This document shows positions 23,636 through 35,255 of a DNA stretch of 64,000 nt, piece after piece. Each line of letters opens with the position of its first letter. Positions within the stretch are counted from its first letter, which is position 1. The position numbers and the translations under genes are program-made. The notes under the pieces are model-generated. The model saw only the letters and a program-made list of their open reading frames with translations. It ran no database searches and had not been told where the DNA came from. The stretch covers positions 248,001 to 312,000 of the forward strand of contig JAQJVL010000280.1 in the NCBI GenBank assembly GCA_035578905.1. Reading direction: 5' to 3'. This DNA is from Stictocephala bisonia (taxonomy: Eukaryota > Arthropoda > Insecta > Hemiptera > Membracidae).

Positions 23636-25075
23636 AATTGTTAACTAGTACCTGTACTTCAGTATTGATTTGCCGTGGAGTCTCAACTAGCTAATATCAG
23701 TCACAATGGTTAACTAGTACCTGTACTTCAGTATTGATTTGCCGTGGAGTCTCAACTAGCTAATATCAGTCACAATTGTTAACTAGTACCTGTACTTCAG
23801 TATTGATTTGCCGTGGAGTCTCAACTAGCTAATATCAGTCACAATGGTTAACTAGTACCTGTACTTCAGTATTGATTTGCCGTGGAGTCTCAACTAGCTA
23901 ATATCAGTCACAATGGTTAACTAGTACCTGTACTTCAGTATTGATTTGCCGTGGAGTCTCAACTAGCTAGTATCAGTCACAATTGTTAACTAGTACCTGT
24001 ACTTCAGTATTGATTTCCGTGGAGTCTCAACTAGCTAATATCAGTCACAATTGTTAACTAGTACCTGTACTTCAGTATTGATTTGCCGTGGAGTCTCAAC
24101 TAGCTAATATCAGTCACAATGGTTAACTAGTACCTGTACTTCAGTATTGATTTGCCGTGGAGTCTCAACTAGCTAATATCAGTCACAATTGTTAACTAGT
24201 ACCTGTACTTCAGTATTGATTTGCCGTGGAGTCTCAACTAGCTAATATCAGTCACAATTGTTAACTAGTACCTGTACTTCAGTATTGATTTGCCGTGGAG
24301 TCTCAACTAGCTAATATCAGTCACAATTGTTAACTAGTACCTGTACTTCAGTATTGATTTGCCGTGGAGTCTCACCTAGCTAATATCAGTCACAATTGTT
24401 AACTAGTACCTGTACTTCAGTATTGATTTGCCGTGGAGTCTCACCTAGCTAATATCAGTCACAATTGTTAACTAGTACCTGTACTTCAGTATTGATTTGC
24501 CGTGGAGTCTCAACTAGCTAATATCAGTCACAATTGTTAACTAGTACCTGTACTTCAGTATTGATTTGCCGTGGAGTCTCACCTAGCTAATATCAGTCAC
24601 AATTGTTAACTAGTACCTGTACTTCAGTATTGATTTGCCGTGGAGTCTCACCTAGCTAATATCAGTCACAATTGTTAACTAGTACCTGTACTTCAGTATT
24701 GATTTGCCGTGGAGTCTCAACTAGCTAATATCAGTCACAATTGTTAAATAGTACCTGTACTTCAGTATTGATTTGCCGTGGAGTCTCAACTAGCTAATAT
24801 CAGTCACAATGGTTAACTAGTACCTGTACTTCAGTATTGATTTGCCGTGGAGTCTCAACTAGCTAATATCAGTCACAATTGTTAACTAGTACCTGTACTT
24901 CAATATTGATTTGCCGTGGAGTCTCAACTAGCTAATATCAGTCAACAATTTGGTTAAGCCGTGGAGTCTCAACTAGCTAATATCAGTCACAATTGTTAAC
25001 TAGTACCTGTACTTCAATATTGATTTGCCGTGGAGTCTCAACTAGCTAATATCAGTCACAATGGTTAACTCATAC
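23636..25075. repeat. 69-bp satellite array, ~20 homogeneous copies
   Basis: Units of 69 bp contain GTTAACTAGTACCTGTACTT, CAGTATTGATTTGCCGTGGA and GTCTCAACTAGCTAATATCA. Copies differ at few sites: TTGTT or TGGTT at the start, and CAACTAGC or CACCTAGC in a block near 24370-24650. One unit near 24010 lacks one base, and one near 24945 is truncated. Confidence 0.97.
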
Positions 25076-25925
25076 CTTTATTTCAATATTGCTATGATTC
25101 TGAATCCTTCAATGATAAATTTGTTCCAATAGTTAACTAATGCATGTATCTCAGTATTTCTACGACCCTGGATCCTCAAGTAGCCAATCTCAGTGTCAAT
25201 AACTAATGCACGTATCTCAGTATTTCTACGACCCTGATTCTTCCAGTAACCATTATGTGTCAATAGTTAACTAATGCATGTTGTATCTCAGTATTTATAC
25301 GACCCTGGATCCTCAAGTAGCCAATCTAAGTGTCAATATTTAACTAATGCATGTATCTCAGTATTTCTACGACCCTAGATCCTCAAGTAGCCAATCTCGG
25401 TGTCAATAGTTAACTAATGCATGAATCTAAGTATTTCTATGACCCTGAATCCTCAAGTAGCCAATCTCAGTGTCAATAGTTAACCAATGCATGTATCTCA
25501 GTATTTCTACGACCCTGATTCTTCCAGTAACCAATCTAAGTGTCAATAGTTAACTAATGCATGTTGTATCTCAGTATTTCTACAAACCTGGATCCTCCAG
25601 TAGCTAATCTCAGTGTCAATTATCTCAGTATTTCTACGACCCTAGATCCTCCAGTAGCTAATCTCAGTGTCAATGTCAATAGTTAACTAATGCATGTATC
25701 TCAGTATTTCTACAACCCTGGATCATGCAGTAGCCAATCTCAGTGTCAATAGTTAACCAGTATCTTTATTTCATTACCCTGGATCATTCAGTAGCGAAAC
25801 TCAATCCCAATAGCTAAGCAAACTTATATTTCCTTATTGCTACGGCCCTGAATCCTCCAGTGGCCGATATCAGTCCCAGTAGTTAACCAATACCTTTATT
25901 TCAGTATTGCTATAACAAGCTTCCA
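25076..25925. repeat. Divergent ~70-bp continuation of the same array
   Basis: About twelve units related to the 69-bp repeat but diverged: AATAGTTAACTAATGCATGT, ATCTCAGTATTTCTACGACC, CTGGATCCTC and AGTAGCCAATCTCAGTGTC. Alignment over GTTAACTA, CAGTATT and the AGC(T/C)AAT..CAGT end shows common ancestry. Units vary in length and some are truncated. Confidence 0.85.
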
Positions 25926-27190
25926 ATTAGTTGATCAAACAATTGTTGTTTGGTTGAGCTTGGAGAAAGCCTTTATGGAGGAAACCAAGATGGTTGATAA
26001 CTGTTCTAAAGGCTTTTACTGTAATTGAAGAATCAATTCATTTTCACAATTCATCATTCCACTATTTCTATTTCTTTCCAGAATAACAATGCTTTATGCT
26101 CTAGAAAATCAACCTTGCTGTCTTTTGTAGAAATTCGCCTTTTCCAGAGTTGGTGTCAGTATTTATATGTTTATTTGAAGCTTATATTAGTGGCAAATTG
26201 TATTGCATTGTGCCTTGCTTCAGTGATCGTTATGACAAAACTGATAGGTCATTTTTTGGCCATCGTATTTTTCAGAAAAAATATGTTAGATATGTCATTT
26301 TGTAGGTATTGCAATGATGACTGTCGATTGCTTAGCTTATTTAAAATTTAATATTTGTGATACAGGTACTTGAAATTGCTCTTATTAAAAAAAATTATTT
26401 AAAATGAAAATACAGATAAATTTGAATACCGTAACTAAAAGCAATTCAATATAATATATTCTAATACATTTAATTACTAAAGCCAATTAAACATAATATA
26501 TTCAAGAATTTGTCTAAATTTAAATGGTTAAAATTGGCAAAAATACAAAGGACTACCAGTGAAGCTATGCTTTTGCTGGATTTGAGAAAATTTAGCATCG
26601 GTTAGCATTTAACTTAACTTTTATCTTATTAAAAGTGTACATTTTGGAAATTGAGTATACGTCATCAGGACCTACATTACTTAGAAGCGTAATTTTATTT
26701 TAGGAAAAACTTTCGTCACCTTGAAATGGCAACAAAATTATTTAGATTGATTCAATTACAGAAGGATTTTCCTCAGATGTGTTGCGCTAAATACGGCTTC
26801 TTTTTAATCGGCTGTGCTGCGCCTGTAGAACAATTGTATCAAGTAACATGTATACATAGTGTTTGTAATTAAAGTGTGTGTGTAATTAAAGTGTTTGTAG
26901 CCATATCTGTGAATAAGATAAAAATTAATTTCGTTATACTGTATTCTTATTATCATCTAGCTTTGCAATGGTTACTTTTTAATATTTGAGTCTTTCTGGT
27001 TTGAATTTAGCACCTTACTGATAATCGAAAATAAATATTAACTTTTTATTCTAAAGTTCGTAATCAAATATACCTTACAATTTTAGAATAGATATTTCTC
27101 TCACATTTTCAAAACAGTTCAATTCAAGAGTTCCATAGCATGAGAAGTTGTAGAAAGGTCAGAGGATCTACTTTTTACGCGCATTGATTG
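25926..27190. other. Upstream flank of the cytoplasmic Tm1 exon
   Basis: No second gene. The 108-codon frame at 26025-26351 has no recognisable domain and AT-driven composition. Repeats of GTGTTTGTAATTAAA occur at about 26855-26890. Confidence 0.4.
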
Positions 27191-27376
27191 TGTAGCTCAG
27201 TGGTTCTGGTTGGAACGACGGGTGAGCAGCCTTGTTGGCGGATCGTCGGTCGGCTCGTTTGTCGTCAGTGGTCGCGAGTAAGTCCGGTCTCCATCTTGTG
27301 CGTTCAGTGTGTTCGTGTGTTAGTGATAAATTATTAGTGTTAACTTAGGAACTAATTGAACTATTAGTTATTCATC
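27191..27376 (+). promoter_or_regulatory. Tm1: Likely 5' UTR / promoter-proximal region of cytoplasmic Tm1
   Basis: A sharp GC rise occurs at about 27195-27310 (GGCGGATCGTCGGTCGGCTC, GTCGTCAGTGGTCGCGAG) directly before the ATG, as expected for a TATA-less insect promoter and 5' leader. TCAGT words at 27266 and 27305 resemble initiator elements. A GTAAGT at about 27280 could be an alternative 5' UTR splice donor. The transcription start cannot be fixed by eye. Confidence 0.45.
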
Positions 27377-27520
27377 ATGACGACCAATATACAACAAGGT
27401 ACCATTCTGGATGTTCTCAAAAAGAAAATGAGGCAGACGAAAGAAGAAATGGAAAAATACAAGGAGGAATGTGAAGATTACCATAAGAAACTTCAGGTCG
27501 AAATAATGCGTCGAGAAGAA
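27377..27520 (+). CDS. Tm1: Tropomyosin-1, cytoplasmic-type first coding exon
   Basis: Forty-eight codons run from the ATG at 27377 to a strong donor (GAAGAA then GTAAGT at 27521), ending in phase 0. The peptide starts [20 protein letters not shown], continues [19 protein letters not shown] and ends VEIMRREE. It is an alpha-helical heptad sequence characteristic of the low-molecular-weight, non-muscle tropomyosin N-terminus of insects. It joins in frame to [11 protein letters not shown] at 63681, giving the continuous coiled coil that lies along actin filaments. Having its own leader implies a promoter separate from the atypical exon 12 kb upstream. The start codon is clear: it has a purine at -3 (ATCATG) and matches the family's conserved start. 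Confidence 0.95.
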
Positions 27521-27526
27521 GTAAGT

Positions 27527-28188
27527 TCAAGTATATTTATTGGAAATTTACATACAAATTAATGTTTATTCAATGGTAAATACTGTAAGATGGACTGAAA
27601 TTTGATTGATAGAACAGATGTTTTTTCCACAAGTCAATTCTGCACCACTTCACCATCATCGAATGTACACGCCCAAAGCATAATATAGTGACGGTGTTGC
27701 CAAGTTTGAAAGTCCTCATCTGTTCATTAAACTTATCTATTAATTGTCAAAAATATATACTTTCGAAAACATCGATAATTTGCAATTTATAACATTAAAT
27801 TACAGAGTCAATCCTAGATTCAGGTCAGTTTTCAAATTGTAACCATACCCGGTTTTAATGATTTTTATATTGTATAGTAGGCATGATATTCTAACAAGTA
27901 AATTATTTAACCCCTAGAGAGTGACAGGTAATTTTCCCTGAGTATGAGTATTAGGCTGGTTTTAGGTTTTCCAATAGAGGTTTCTTTGAGAATAAAAATA
28001 TTTTACAATAAAGTACATCGTTCTGTTTCATATATATAGAGAATTTTATAATTAATTGTAGAATAATAAAAGAATACCTTTATTAAAATATATATATATA
28101 AGTTGCCCAATTGTGTCAATACGAGGTAGCATACAAAAAACAAATTTAAGACGGTACGTATTTCTAATTACAACAAACGGAAAAATAC
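27527..28188. other. Intronic, no recognised feature
   Basis: AT-rich; a short (TA)n run near 28085-28100. Nothing supported. Confidence 0.4.
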
Positions 28189-28713
28189 TTAACACCTTTG
28201 GGGACTGAATGACTATATTCGTCATTTACAATTTTTCTCTTGGGGACCGAATGTCGAAATATGGTCATTATTTTCACGTTAGGACCAAATGACGATATCC
28301 TGTCATTCGAAGTTTATTACCGTACATATAACAACCAATTTACCGCTTACGATGACTTGTACGCCTGGGACGATACATAGACGTTCAGGAATTTTTTTGA
28401 CGTCTGAAGCCAGCTGTGAGAATATAAGGTTAACACGTTGCTGGTTACGCGCGGATATATCCGCGCCTGCGGACCCTCCGCGCATCCTGGTGGTGGGTTT
28501 TGCCGCATTTGTAGTTGCATGGTTGATTCGGATCTCGTAGAGGTAGGAGGTTACGTTGTCAGGCCCTTGTATACGAACCTATTGATATTTGTATGCGTCA
28601 GTCGCAAGTTTGGAAGTGTTTTCGCTTCCCATAAGTGTTTTCTGTTTATTGGTGTGTTTTTTTTAGGATTACAATGAATTTTGTCATTTCAGGCTTAGCC
28701 CTCGTCGTGTTAA
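28189..28713. mobile_element. TTAA-flanked MITE with repeated GGGGACYGAATG motifs
   Basis: Both boundaries are TTAA followed inward by CAC: TTAACACCTTTGGGG at 28189, and TTAACACGACGAGGG read inward from 28713. Subterminal motifs of the form GGGGACTGAATGAC / GGGGACCGAATGTC / AGGACCAAATGACG, each followed by an ATATyGTCATT-like half, occur at about 28199, 28243 and 28280. A related TGAAATGACAAAATTCATTG lies at the right end. A perfect 18-bp palindrome (GCGCGGATATATCCGCGC) lies at 28449-28466. TTAA targeting suggests a piggyBac relationship. No transposase. Confidence 0.5.
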
Positions 28714-28839
28714 TGAGTAGAACTGAATAATATACAGAGAGTTAATTTGAACAAACGAATCTGACAATATTAACAAAATATTTCATGTTATAATTATTTT
28801 ATTTTCAATCCAACTGTTCTAATATTTCTGTGTTTGTAG

Positions 28840-29480
28840 GTGATTAAGTTTAGACTTCGCGTGATTTTTCGGAAATGACATATTTTAACAAAAATTTGAA
28901 AAACCAGTGTCACAACTTTAGAATTTTGGCATTTTTCCATTTATTTAAATGCTATTTTAATCTTTTTTTTTTTAATTTGATGTGTTTTTGCACTGAATAC
29001 AAATTTGACAACTGTTTAGGTCTATTACAAAATAGCAATTAGCAACCATTTCTTGATCGTTACTAACCACAAAAACCAAATTCACCGATATCTCCACTGG
29101 AGTGACGGATGGTGTCATGGAGGTCAGGCACTCGAATTTGTCGCAAACTACGAATTTATAGCATATATGTAACCGAAAAGTTTGAAAAAAACCAATGTCA
29201 AAACTTTGAGTATTTTTGACATTTCCGTTAATTTGAATGGTACATTTTTTTTAATTTCGATGTGTTTTTTTAAAATCTAAATACGAATTTGAAAACTATT
29301 TAGGTCTATTACAATTATTTCTTGAGATATGTCAGAATACAACTTTCGCGGCAAATTGCGATTGACGGCCATTGCGTGATCATTAAATACAACAACTATT
29401 AATCACTAAAACTGAATTTACCTATACAGTACAGTCACGGAGGCCAAACACAACATGCAATGACGACTTAAATCTACAAA
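28840..29480. repeat. Dispersed repeat family B, two tandem diverged copies
   Basis: Copy one (about 28860-29165) and copy two (about 29165-29480) share TTTGAAAAAMCCARTGTCA, a GTATTTTTGACATTTCC-type segment and a GAGTGACGG..CACTCGAA segment with each other and with the TIR-bounded element at 36632-37040. They appear to be partial copies of that element. Confidence 0.6.
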
Positions 29481-29639
29481 GACACCCCTTTGACTAGCTT
29501 TGAGATTGTTTGACAGTCGAAATAAGTTTCTGGTATCAGATCCTATGGCCGTTATCAGTTGTATAATCTTATCAGTTGTATAATCTTATCAGTTGTATAA
29601 TCTTTCCTTGTAATTGAATGGACTTGGTTGTCCTTTTTG

Positions 29640-29885
29640 CACGGTTTAGGAAAATGCAACTACTGGAAATTTAAGTGGGGAATAGCAAATGATCAGGCAT
29701 GTGATAGCTGGAGTCAGAAGTTATGGATCAAATAGTTGCCCATTGTATTCTTTTCAGGGGGATTAGCTGGTCTTCATTCAATTGAGATGAACGTGTTACC
29801 GGTACATGGTTACGAAACTTGGATTTAGTTCTGGGACAGTGTAGATACATTAAAACACAAGTACTATACAGTAGATTTTTATTTA
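29640..29885 (+). repeat. Dispersed repeat family A, copy 3
   Basis: Same ordered landmarks as the copy at 18610-18865, including TTCTTTTCAGGGGGATTAGC and TGGTCTTCATTCAA. Preceded by three tandem copies of a TTATCAGTTGTATAATC unit at about 29553-29602. Confidence 0.75.
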
Positions 29886-30531
29886 TTATGACATTTTTTA
29901 GTCTAATTTTTAATCTCTTTGTTAGTTTGGTAGTTGACCTATGAAAGCCATAGTATATGTAAATTTCAACTTAATATGAAGAATCAATATTATAACAGTT
30001 CTATATTTTTATAATATTGGTTTATTATAAATATGAGGAGAACATCTAATAAGCATAACACACGTATCACTGACATTTGAAAGGTCATCAGTCCTCACAC
30101 AGACCACTAAACTTTGAACTCTGGTGTATACGGAACAAATACTATTAATGGGCATCGGCTCACTGCCACATTGATTTGGATAGAGTTACGAGTCCACAGT
30201 AGCCTATGTTTACTTCATTATACAATAATAGCTAACAAAACATATTTTTAGATTATTTCTTTTTTGTACAACTGGTATAGAATAACTTTTTATTCAAAAA
30301 ATGATTACCAAATTATAGTGGTCATTCACCATGGTTTGATTACTACATCTAAATGCATATATACATTTTCATTAACTAAATTCAGGTGCCTGGCCTCCTT
30401 GAGGACAACAGCCTGCCGAGATATGAATTTGATTTTTTTGGTTAATAGTTGGTGTTTATAATGATCGCATAGTTGCCGCTCATCTCTATTTGATGCAAAC
30501 ATAATTTTTCCATTATATCTTGAGAAATAAT
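29886..30531. other. Intronic, no recognised feature
   Basis: AT-rich; overlapping open frames on both strands near 30264-30535 have no motif. Confidence 0.4.
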
Positions 30532-30665
30532 ACAAGGCCTATTGAGTGGTTGGCACTTTTGCTTCATATGCAGAGGGTCACGGGTCCAAACCCCAGGAGG
30601 TCCACTGACAAATGTTCTTAATGGGTTTGGACCATTGTCCCATAACGCTGTTGTAGATTAAATAA
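30532..30665 (+). repeat. tRNA-derived SINE head (tRNA-Met-like)
   Basis: TTGAGTGGTTGGCACTTTTG resembles a degenerate tRNA box A region, and GGGTCACGGGTCCAAACCCC a box B region about 30 nt later. Between them, TTTGC-TTCATAT-GCAGA forms an anticodon stem and a seven-base loop with CAT as anticodon, T before it and A after it. The D-arm and acceptor stem are not intact, so it is not a functional tRNA. The tail runs into TAAATAAAAAATG. Confidence 0.5.
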
Positions 30666-30677
30666 AAAATGTTACTG

Positions 30678-31345
30678 TAAAACCCATACTTTCTTCACTG
30701 GAAACGTCATCACAAAATTACTCGACTGCATGGCTCCTTCTAAAAGAAAGATATGACAACAAGCGAATCATAGTCAACAAACACACAGGTTCGTTATTAA
30801 ATATCGATCCAATTGTCACAGAGAATTCTACTGCTTTAAGAAACTTTCTTGACACAACAAACAAACATTTGAGGTGTTTAAAAAGCGTAAGTCAGCCCAC
30901 AGACAGTTGGAATACCATCCTAATATATTAAGTAAACAAATAGATATATACACACTTAAACACTGAGAGACTCAAAACTCCACTCAAGAGTTGCCCAAAA
31001 TGCAAACTTTCTTAGAATTTCTCAACAGTAGGTGCCAAATCATTGAAACCATCAATCAATCTAAGACAAATAACCAAAACCCCAGCTAAAAGTAACGAAT
31101 ACAAATCAGGGACAATCCAAGGGTAGCTTTGAGAGTCGTAAAGAACATTACATGTTGAGCCACTTGTCAACAAGTGATAAATGTAGTTTATGCAGTGCCC
31201 GAGTGTAGTTTAGTCATAAACTGTTCAGATGCCAGAGATTTCTTGCAAGAACATCTAAAGACAATAAAAAGCCTCAATTTGTGCACCAACTGTCTCAAAA
31301 AGGCACACAATAACTCTTCATGTTTGTCTGGAACATGCATAATGA
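30678..31345 (+). pseudogene. BEL/Pao-type LTR retrotransposon gag remnant
   Basis: From about 30678 the frame reads SLETSSQNYSTAWLLLKERY, DNKRIIVNKHTGSLL and LRNFLDTTNKHLRCLKSV, ending QPTDSWN. This block, with the WxLLKERYDNKR signature, is typical of the Gag region of BEL/Pao elements. After several stops and frameshifts, a later frame (31230-31345) gives TIKSLNLCTNCLKKAHNNSS then CLSGTC, the conserved CysCys zinc-knuckle segment of the same proteins. It is cut off at a short hairpin at 31337. No LTRs, protease or RT were seen. A dead fragment. Confidence 0.8.
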
Positions 31346-31374
31346 CCTGCCTATATAGAGGCAGGTCATTATGC
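31337..31374. repeat. 38-bp perfect hairpin at the end of the gag remnant
   Basis: Sixteen-base arms GCATAATGACCTGCCT and AGGCAGGTCATTATGC are separated by ATATAG. The zinc-knuckle coding similarity stops here, so it marks a rearrangement or snap-back junction. Confidence 0.85.
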
Positions 31375-33329
31375 TATACGAGTAGTATAAGTTAAATTCA
31401 AGTACTCCTCTATTTAAAATTCAGTTAACTAAGTATGGAAACTGGCTCTTAGACTTGGCGGTAGAATGGCTGATTTGCATAGACATAATAAGTGGTCATG
31501 TATTGGTGATGAGATAAAGCAGTCACATATGGCGACAACCGAGGTCACACTGTGACTGCTACAGCCCACTTGAACTGATATTGAGTGATGTAACAAGACC
31601 CAGATAAAATTTACGAACAATACCTTATTATTTATAGAAGTTTAGCCATGATCTTATTACTACATTTAACAATAAAAATCACAAGATTCAAACAGGTGTG
31701 TGATATTGTTAAATTTTACACTGATTAAGGGAATGACAGAAAATAAATCACAGTTTTTCTATATAGTACAATTTTATGAACCAATCTAAGTTGGAAATAA
31801 TGTGCTATGTGAAAAATGAGACTCAATCAACCATAGCTAATAAGATTAAAAAGAGGTTTATCATTATTTTTATGATTGAATGTAATCTACTCTCTCCTTG
31901 AAGATAGTATGATTTTCTTAGTTCCTGAAAATACATTTACTGTAAAATATATGGCGTGTTGTAAATTCCTTTCTATCAAGACTCATCAGCCTCTGGTACT
32001 TCCCTCTCCTGGTGCTAACTCAGCACAGGAATTTGTTATATTATGCCTACTAAATTATCTTTCTATTTCAAACGGCAGTTGGTATTTGATTAAAATTTGT
32101 TCTGTCTCATTAATTCACCATCAGATTATTAATCCATAATCAATTATTGAAAAATTGTGTAACGTGCGCTTGCTCAATTTCACATTTTTAATGAAAGTTA
32201 GTGTTGACACAGAATATCTATCTTAGTATTTGTTTTACTTCAAATATAGTCGATACTAGTTTAATCACTTCACTTCAACTGTAGTGGAGTAAATTGTCAT
32301 CACAAGTAAAATGTTTGTTATAGCTATGATCACTTCATCACAAAATTGAAGAGGTAAATAAATACGGTATCTGTACCTTAAACTAAGCTATTGGTGTTTG
32401 AAAATATAATTGAAGAGCACATGTTGCTTGGATGTCAACTAGGTTACAACTCAAAGATACACTGAATACATCATAAATGATTTAATGTTGAGTTGCTCAG
32501 ATGTTACATTATTAATTATCATTAACAATACCTGTAGTGGCTTCAGCCTGGTGTGTGTATCACTCCACAGTTCTATATTCACCGACATAAGTGTAGAGAG
32601 TAATAATATCATTCTACTACATAAATATACAACACAAGTTGCATATTATATTACTTTTAATCAATATTGTAAAATTATGATAAAATTTAATTGTAGCTGA
32701 CAAAAAATGTTCCCGTACTTATGATTACAAAACTGTAAGATTTAAATATTATTTAATTAAATTATTTAAATATAATTTAAATGATAAAATTGATTTACAA
32801 AAAATCCTATAGTAAATGTGATTTGAGATAGGCTACAGGATATAGCACATAGGGTGGAGCTTCCTGTCCTTTGATGAGCATTGGGGTACATAACCTCATT
32901 CCCACACCTACATCTAATTTACAATGGCAAGAGCTACGCACTAGTGAGTTCTAGTGAAAACACCAATTGAACATTGACACAACACATACCTACATAATAC
33001 AAAAATTATATCAGCACACATTAATTGGCTGCCCCATTAGCTGTAATTATAGATAAATCATGTAACAATTAGCTAAGTTTGTTTGAAAAATAGGTACTTT
33101 TCAGCAATTACTTATTCTACTTAAAAAATGTATTGAAAATTTACTAGGTAGCCTATTTTTTATGGCCTATTGAGAAATCAAAACCGCAAAGATTAAATGA
33201 GAAAGTTAATTAGTACACAAGGTGGAAAATATGGATTCGCTTTCACAACTTTTGTATTACCTTAATTGTACATCATCATGATTACAAAGAACATACTTTT
33301 TGACAGCATTAGCGACATTTTGTCTTTTC
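31375..33329. other. Intronic, no recognised feature
   Basis: Nearly 2 kb of AT-rich sequence with no motif, repeat or transposon end recognised. The frames at 31876-32139 and 32485-32700 are not gene-like. Confidence 0.4.
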
Positions 33330-33700
33330 TGGGGGACGGTCCGCGAGGAGTTGAATGAAAATCTTCTATGTAAGTCTAGGTCGAATTTGGTATCAAATGA
33401 AAGTTCTATTCATTAAGGACAGAGAAATTAATTACCACAAGCTGAACTTTATTCTTTCCAAAGTAGCGGTCATTTGAATTTTAAAGTAACCAATTTGAAC
33501 AATATTATTTCTCTGTTATATAACGGTTTTAAGTAAATTATTCTGATCAAAAATAATACTTTATGAAACATAATTATAAAAAATTAAACTATCAAATTAT
33601 CTATGGAAAAAAATAACGTAAAAGCGTTTCTATATTTTTTTCCACACTGTATACTGACGTAACGGATTATGTGAAATTTAATGCATAGGTTAATTGTGAC
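33330..33700. repeat. Dispersed repeat family C, copy 1
   Basis: Contains in order GAGGAGTTGAATGAAAATCT, TTTGGTATCAAATGAAAG, AAAGTAGCGGTCATTTGAAT, ACTATCAAATTATCTATGG and GCGTTTCTATATTTTTTTCC. All five landmarks recur at 43640-44020, but with the first three inverted. Confidence 0.65.
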
Positions 33701-34754
33701 GTAATTTGACTTAACAAAACTTCATGTACAAATTTACACATACTTCATTTTTGGCAGAGAGAATGGAAGAAGTTCTGAGGTCTAAAGCTTTAAAACTTAT
33801 CATTATTGATGCAGGGTAGTAAAACAATGTCCTTCACTTAAAATTGGTACTGTCTGATAAACTGCTACACACTTTCTCCTGTGACCGTAGAATAACATTA
33901 TTGTAAGTTATTAAAAAAGAAAAAGTATTATTATTCTGTTTATTATGATGTCAAGTATAACATATCCTTCTACAGAAGAGTCCTTATTAATGAATAACTC
34001 ATTTCTTAATACTTATAATATTTTCAAACTTATTTGAGTTTGATATTTGATACGTAAAAGGAGATATTTTACGATACTTTTTCTTTGTCCAATATTATCC
34101 ATAGTTCTATCAACTAAATTACACACCCTTGTTTCAGTACTATTTACAAATTTAATTGTATATAGTTAATGGTTTGTTGTCAGCTACCACAGCAAATCTT
34201 TATGTTTTGCAAAGTTTTATGTACTCTCTGGGTACTTCTAAATGAGGAACAAATCTGATTACTGGCCTGTCGCGAATGGATGAAATTCTTCTTGGAGTTG
34301 TTATACTAAAAAATCAACAATTAATTATATTAATCAAAATTAAGTAACACCATATTTTCACTTGGTTAGGATACAGGTTCCGTTATATAACTATTACAAG
34401 TATTATAAATAATGCTAATTTGTTTAACTATATTATAACTATTTATTTTATTTAAAAATTGCAGATTTAAGTTGTTTACCATTACACAACTCGAGGATCG
34501 GCTCGCAGCTGCACAAAAGACCCTCTTGTCTCGGCTTTCATCTTACAAATGCTTAGCCCAAAGTGTCTTAGTTTGGACTCTAAATTATATTATTTTTATT
34601 AAATTGTATTATCAAGGTTCCGTCCAGAATGTCATTGCAGATACATACTACAGTAGGCCTATCATACAAATTTTCATTTCCACAAATTTTGATTTTATTA
34701 TGCTTCACTATTTATCAATACAACAACTAATTAATTTTATGATGCGGTCCTAGA
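33701..34754. other. Intronic, no recognised feature
   Basis: AT-rich; the 93-codon frame at 34472-34753 has no domain and is not called. Confidence 0.4.
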
Positions 34755-35255
34755 TTTCACCGGTATAGCATAAAGTCCCCCATATATGCCAATGTAGTAC
34801 CCGTGATCTATCAGAGTATAACCTGTGATCTGCCAGGCCAGCCAGCATCTGTGATCAACTTGAGTAGCCAAACGTCATCTACCATGGTAACACCCATGAA
34901 CTACCAAGTTAGCACCCGTGATCTACCAGGGTAGCAACCGTGATCAACTTGAGAAGGGTGCAATATCATCCCGGGTAGCCAACCTCTTAACAAGTTTGTT
35001 AGCAACCGTGATCAAAACTTTTATAGCAACCGTGATCAACTCTGGTAGCATACTGTGATTAAATTGGATAGAAACCGTAATCAGTGTTGGTAGCACTCGT
35101 GGTTTTTTGGGTAGCTACCATGACCAGCTTGAGTAGAACCACCCATGATTAACTTGGGTAGCAACCGTGATTAGTTTGTATTGCATTCGTGATCAGCTTG
35201 GTTAGCCTAGCCACCTGTGATCAGCTTGTGTAGCAAGAGTGATAAACTTGGGTAG
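34755..35255. repeat. Degenerate ~30-bp tandem repeat
   Basis: Units contain GGTAGCAACCGTGATCAACTT and variants (ACCCGTGATCTACC, AACCGTGATCA, CACTCGTGGTTT, CACCTGTGATCAGC). More than a dozen copies with frequent indels form an old array. Confidence 0.8.

Noticed and set aside
23636..25925. Regular direct repeats as a CRISPR-like array
   Set aside because: Units are contiguous with no unique spacers, and the DNA is eukaryotic; it is a satellite.
27193..27206. TAGCTCAGTGGTT, a perfect-looking tRNA box A just before the cytoplasmic Tm1 exon
   Set aside because: No box B or cloverleaf follows at the right distance; most likely chance within the 5' leader.
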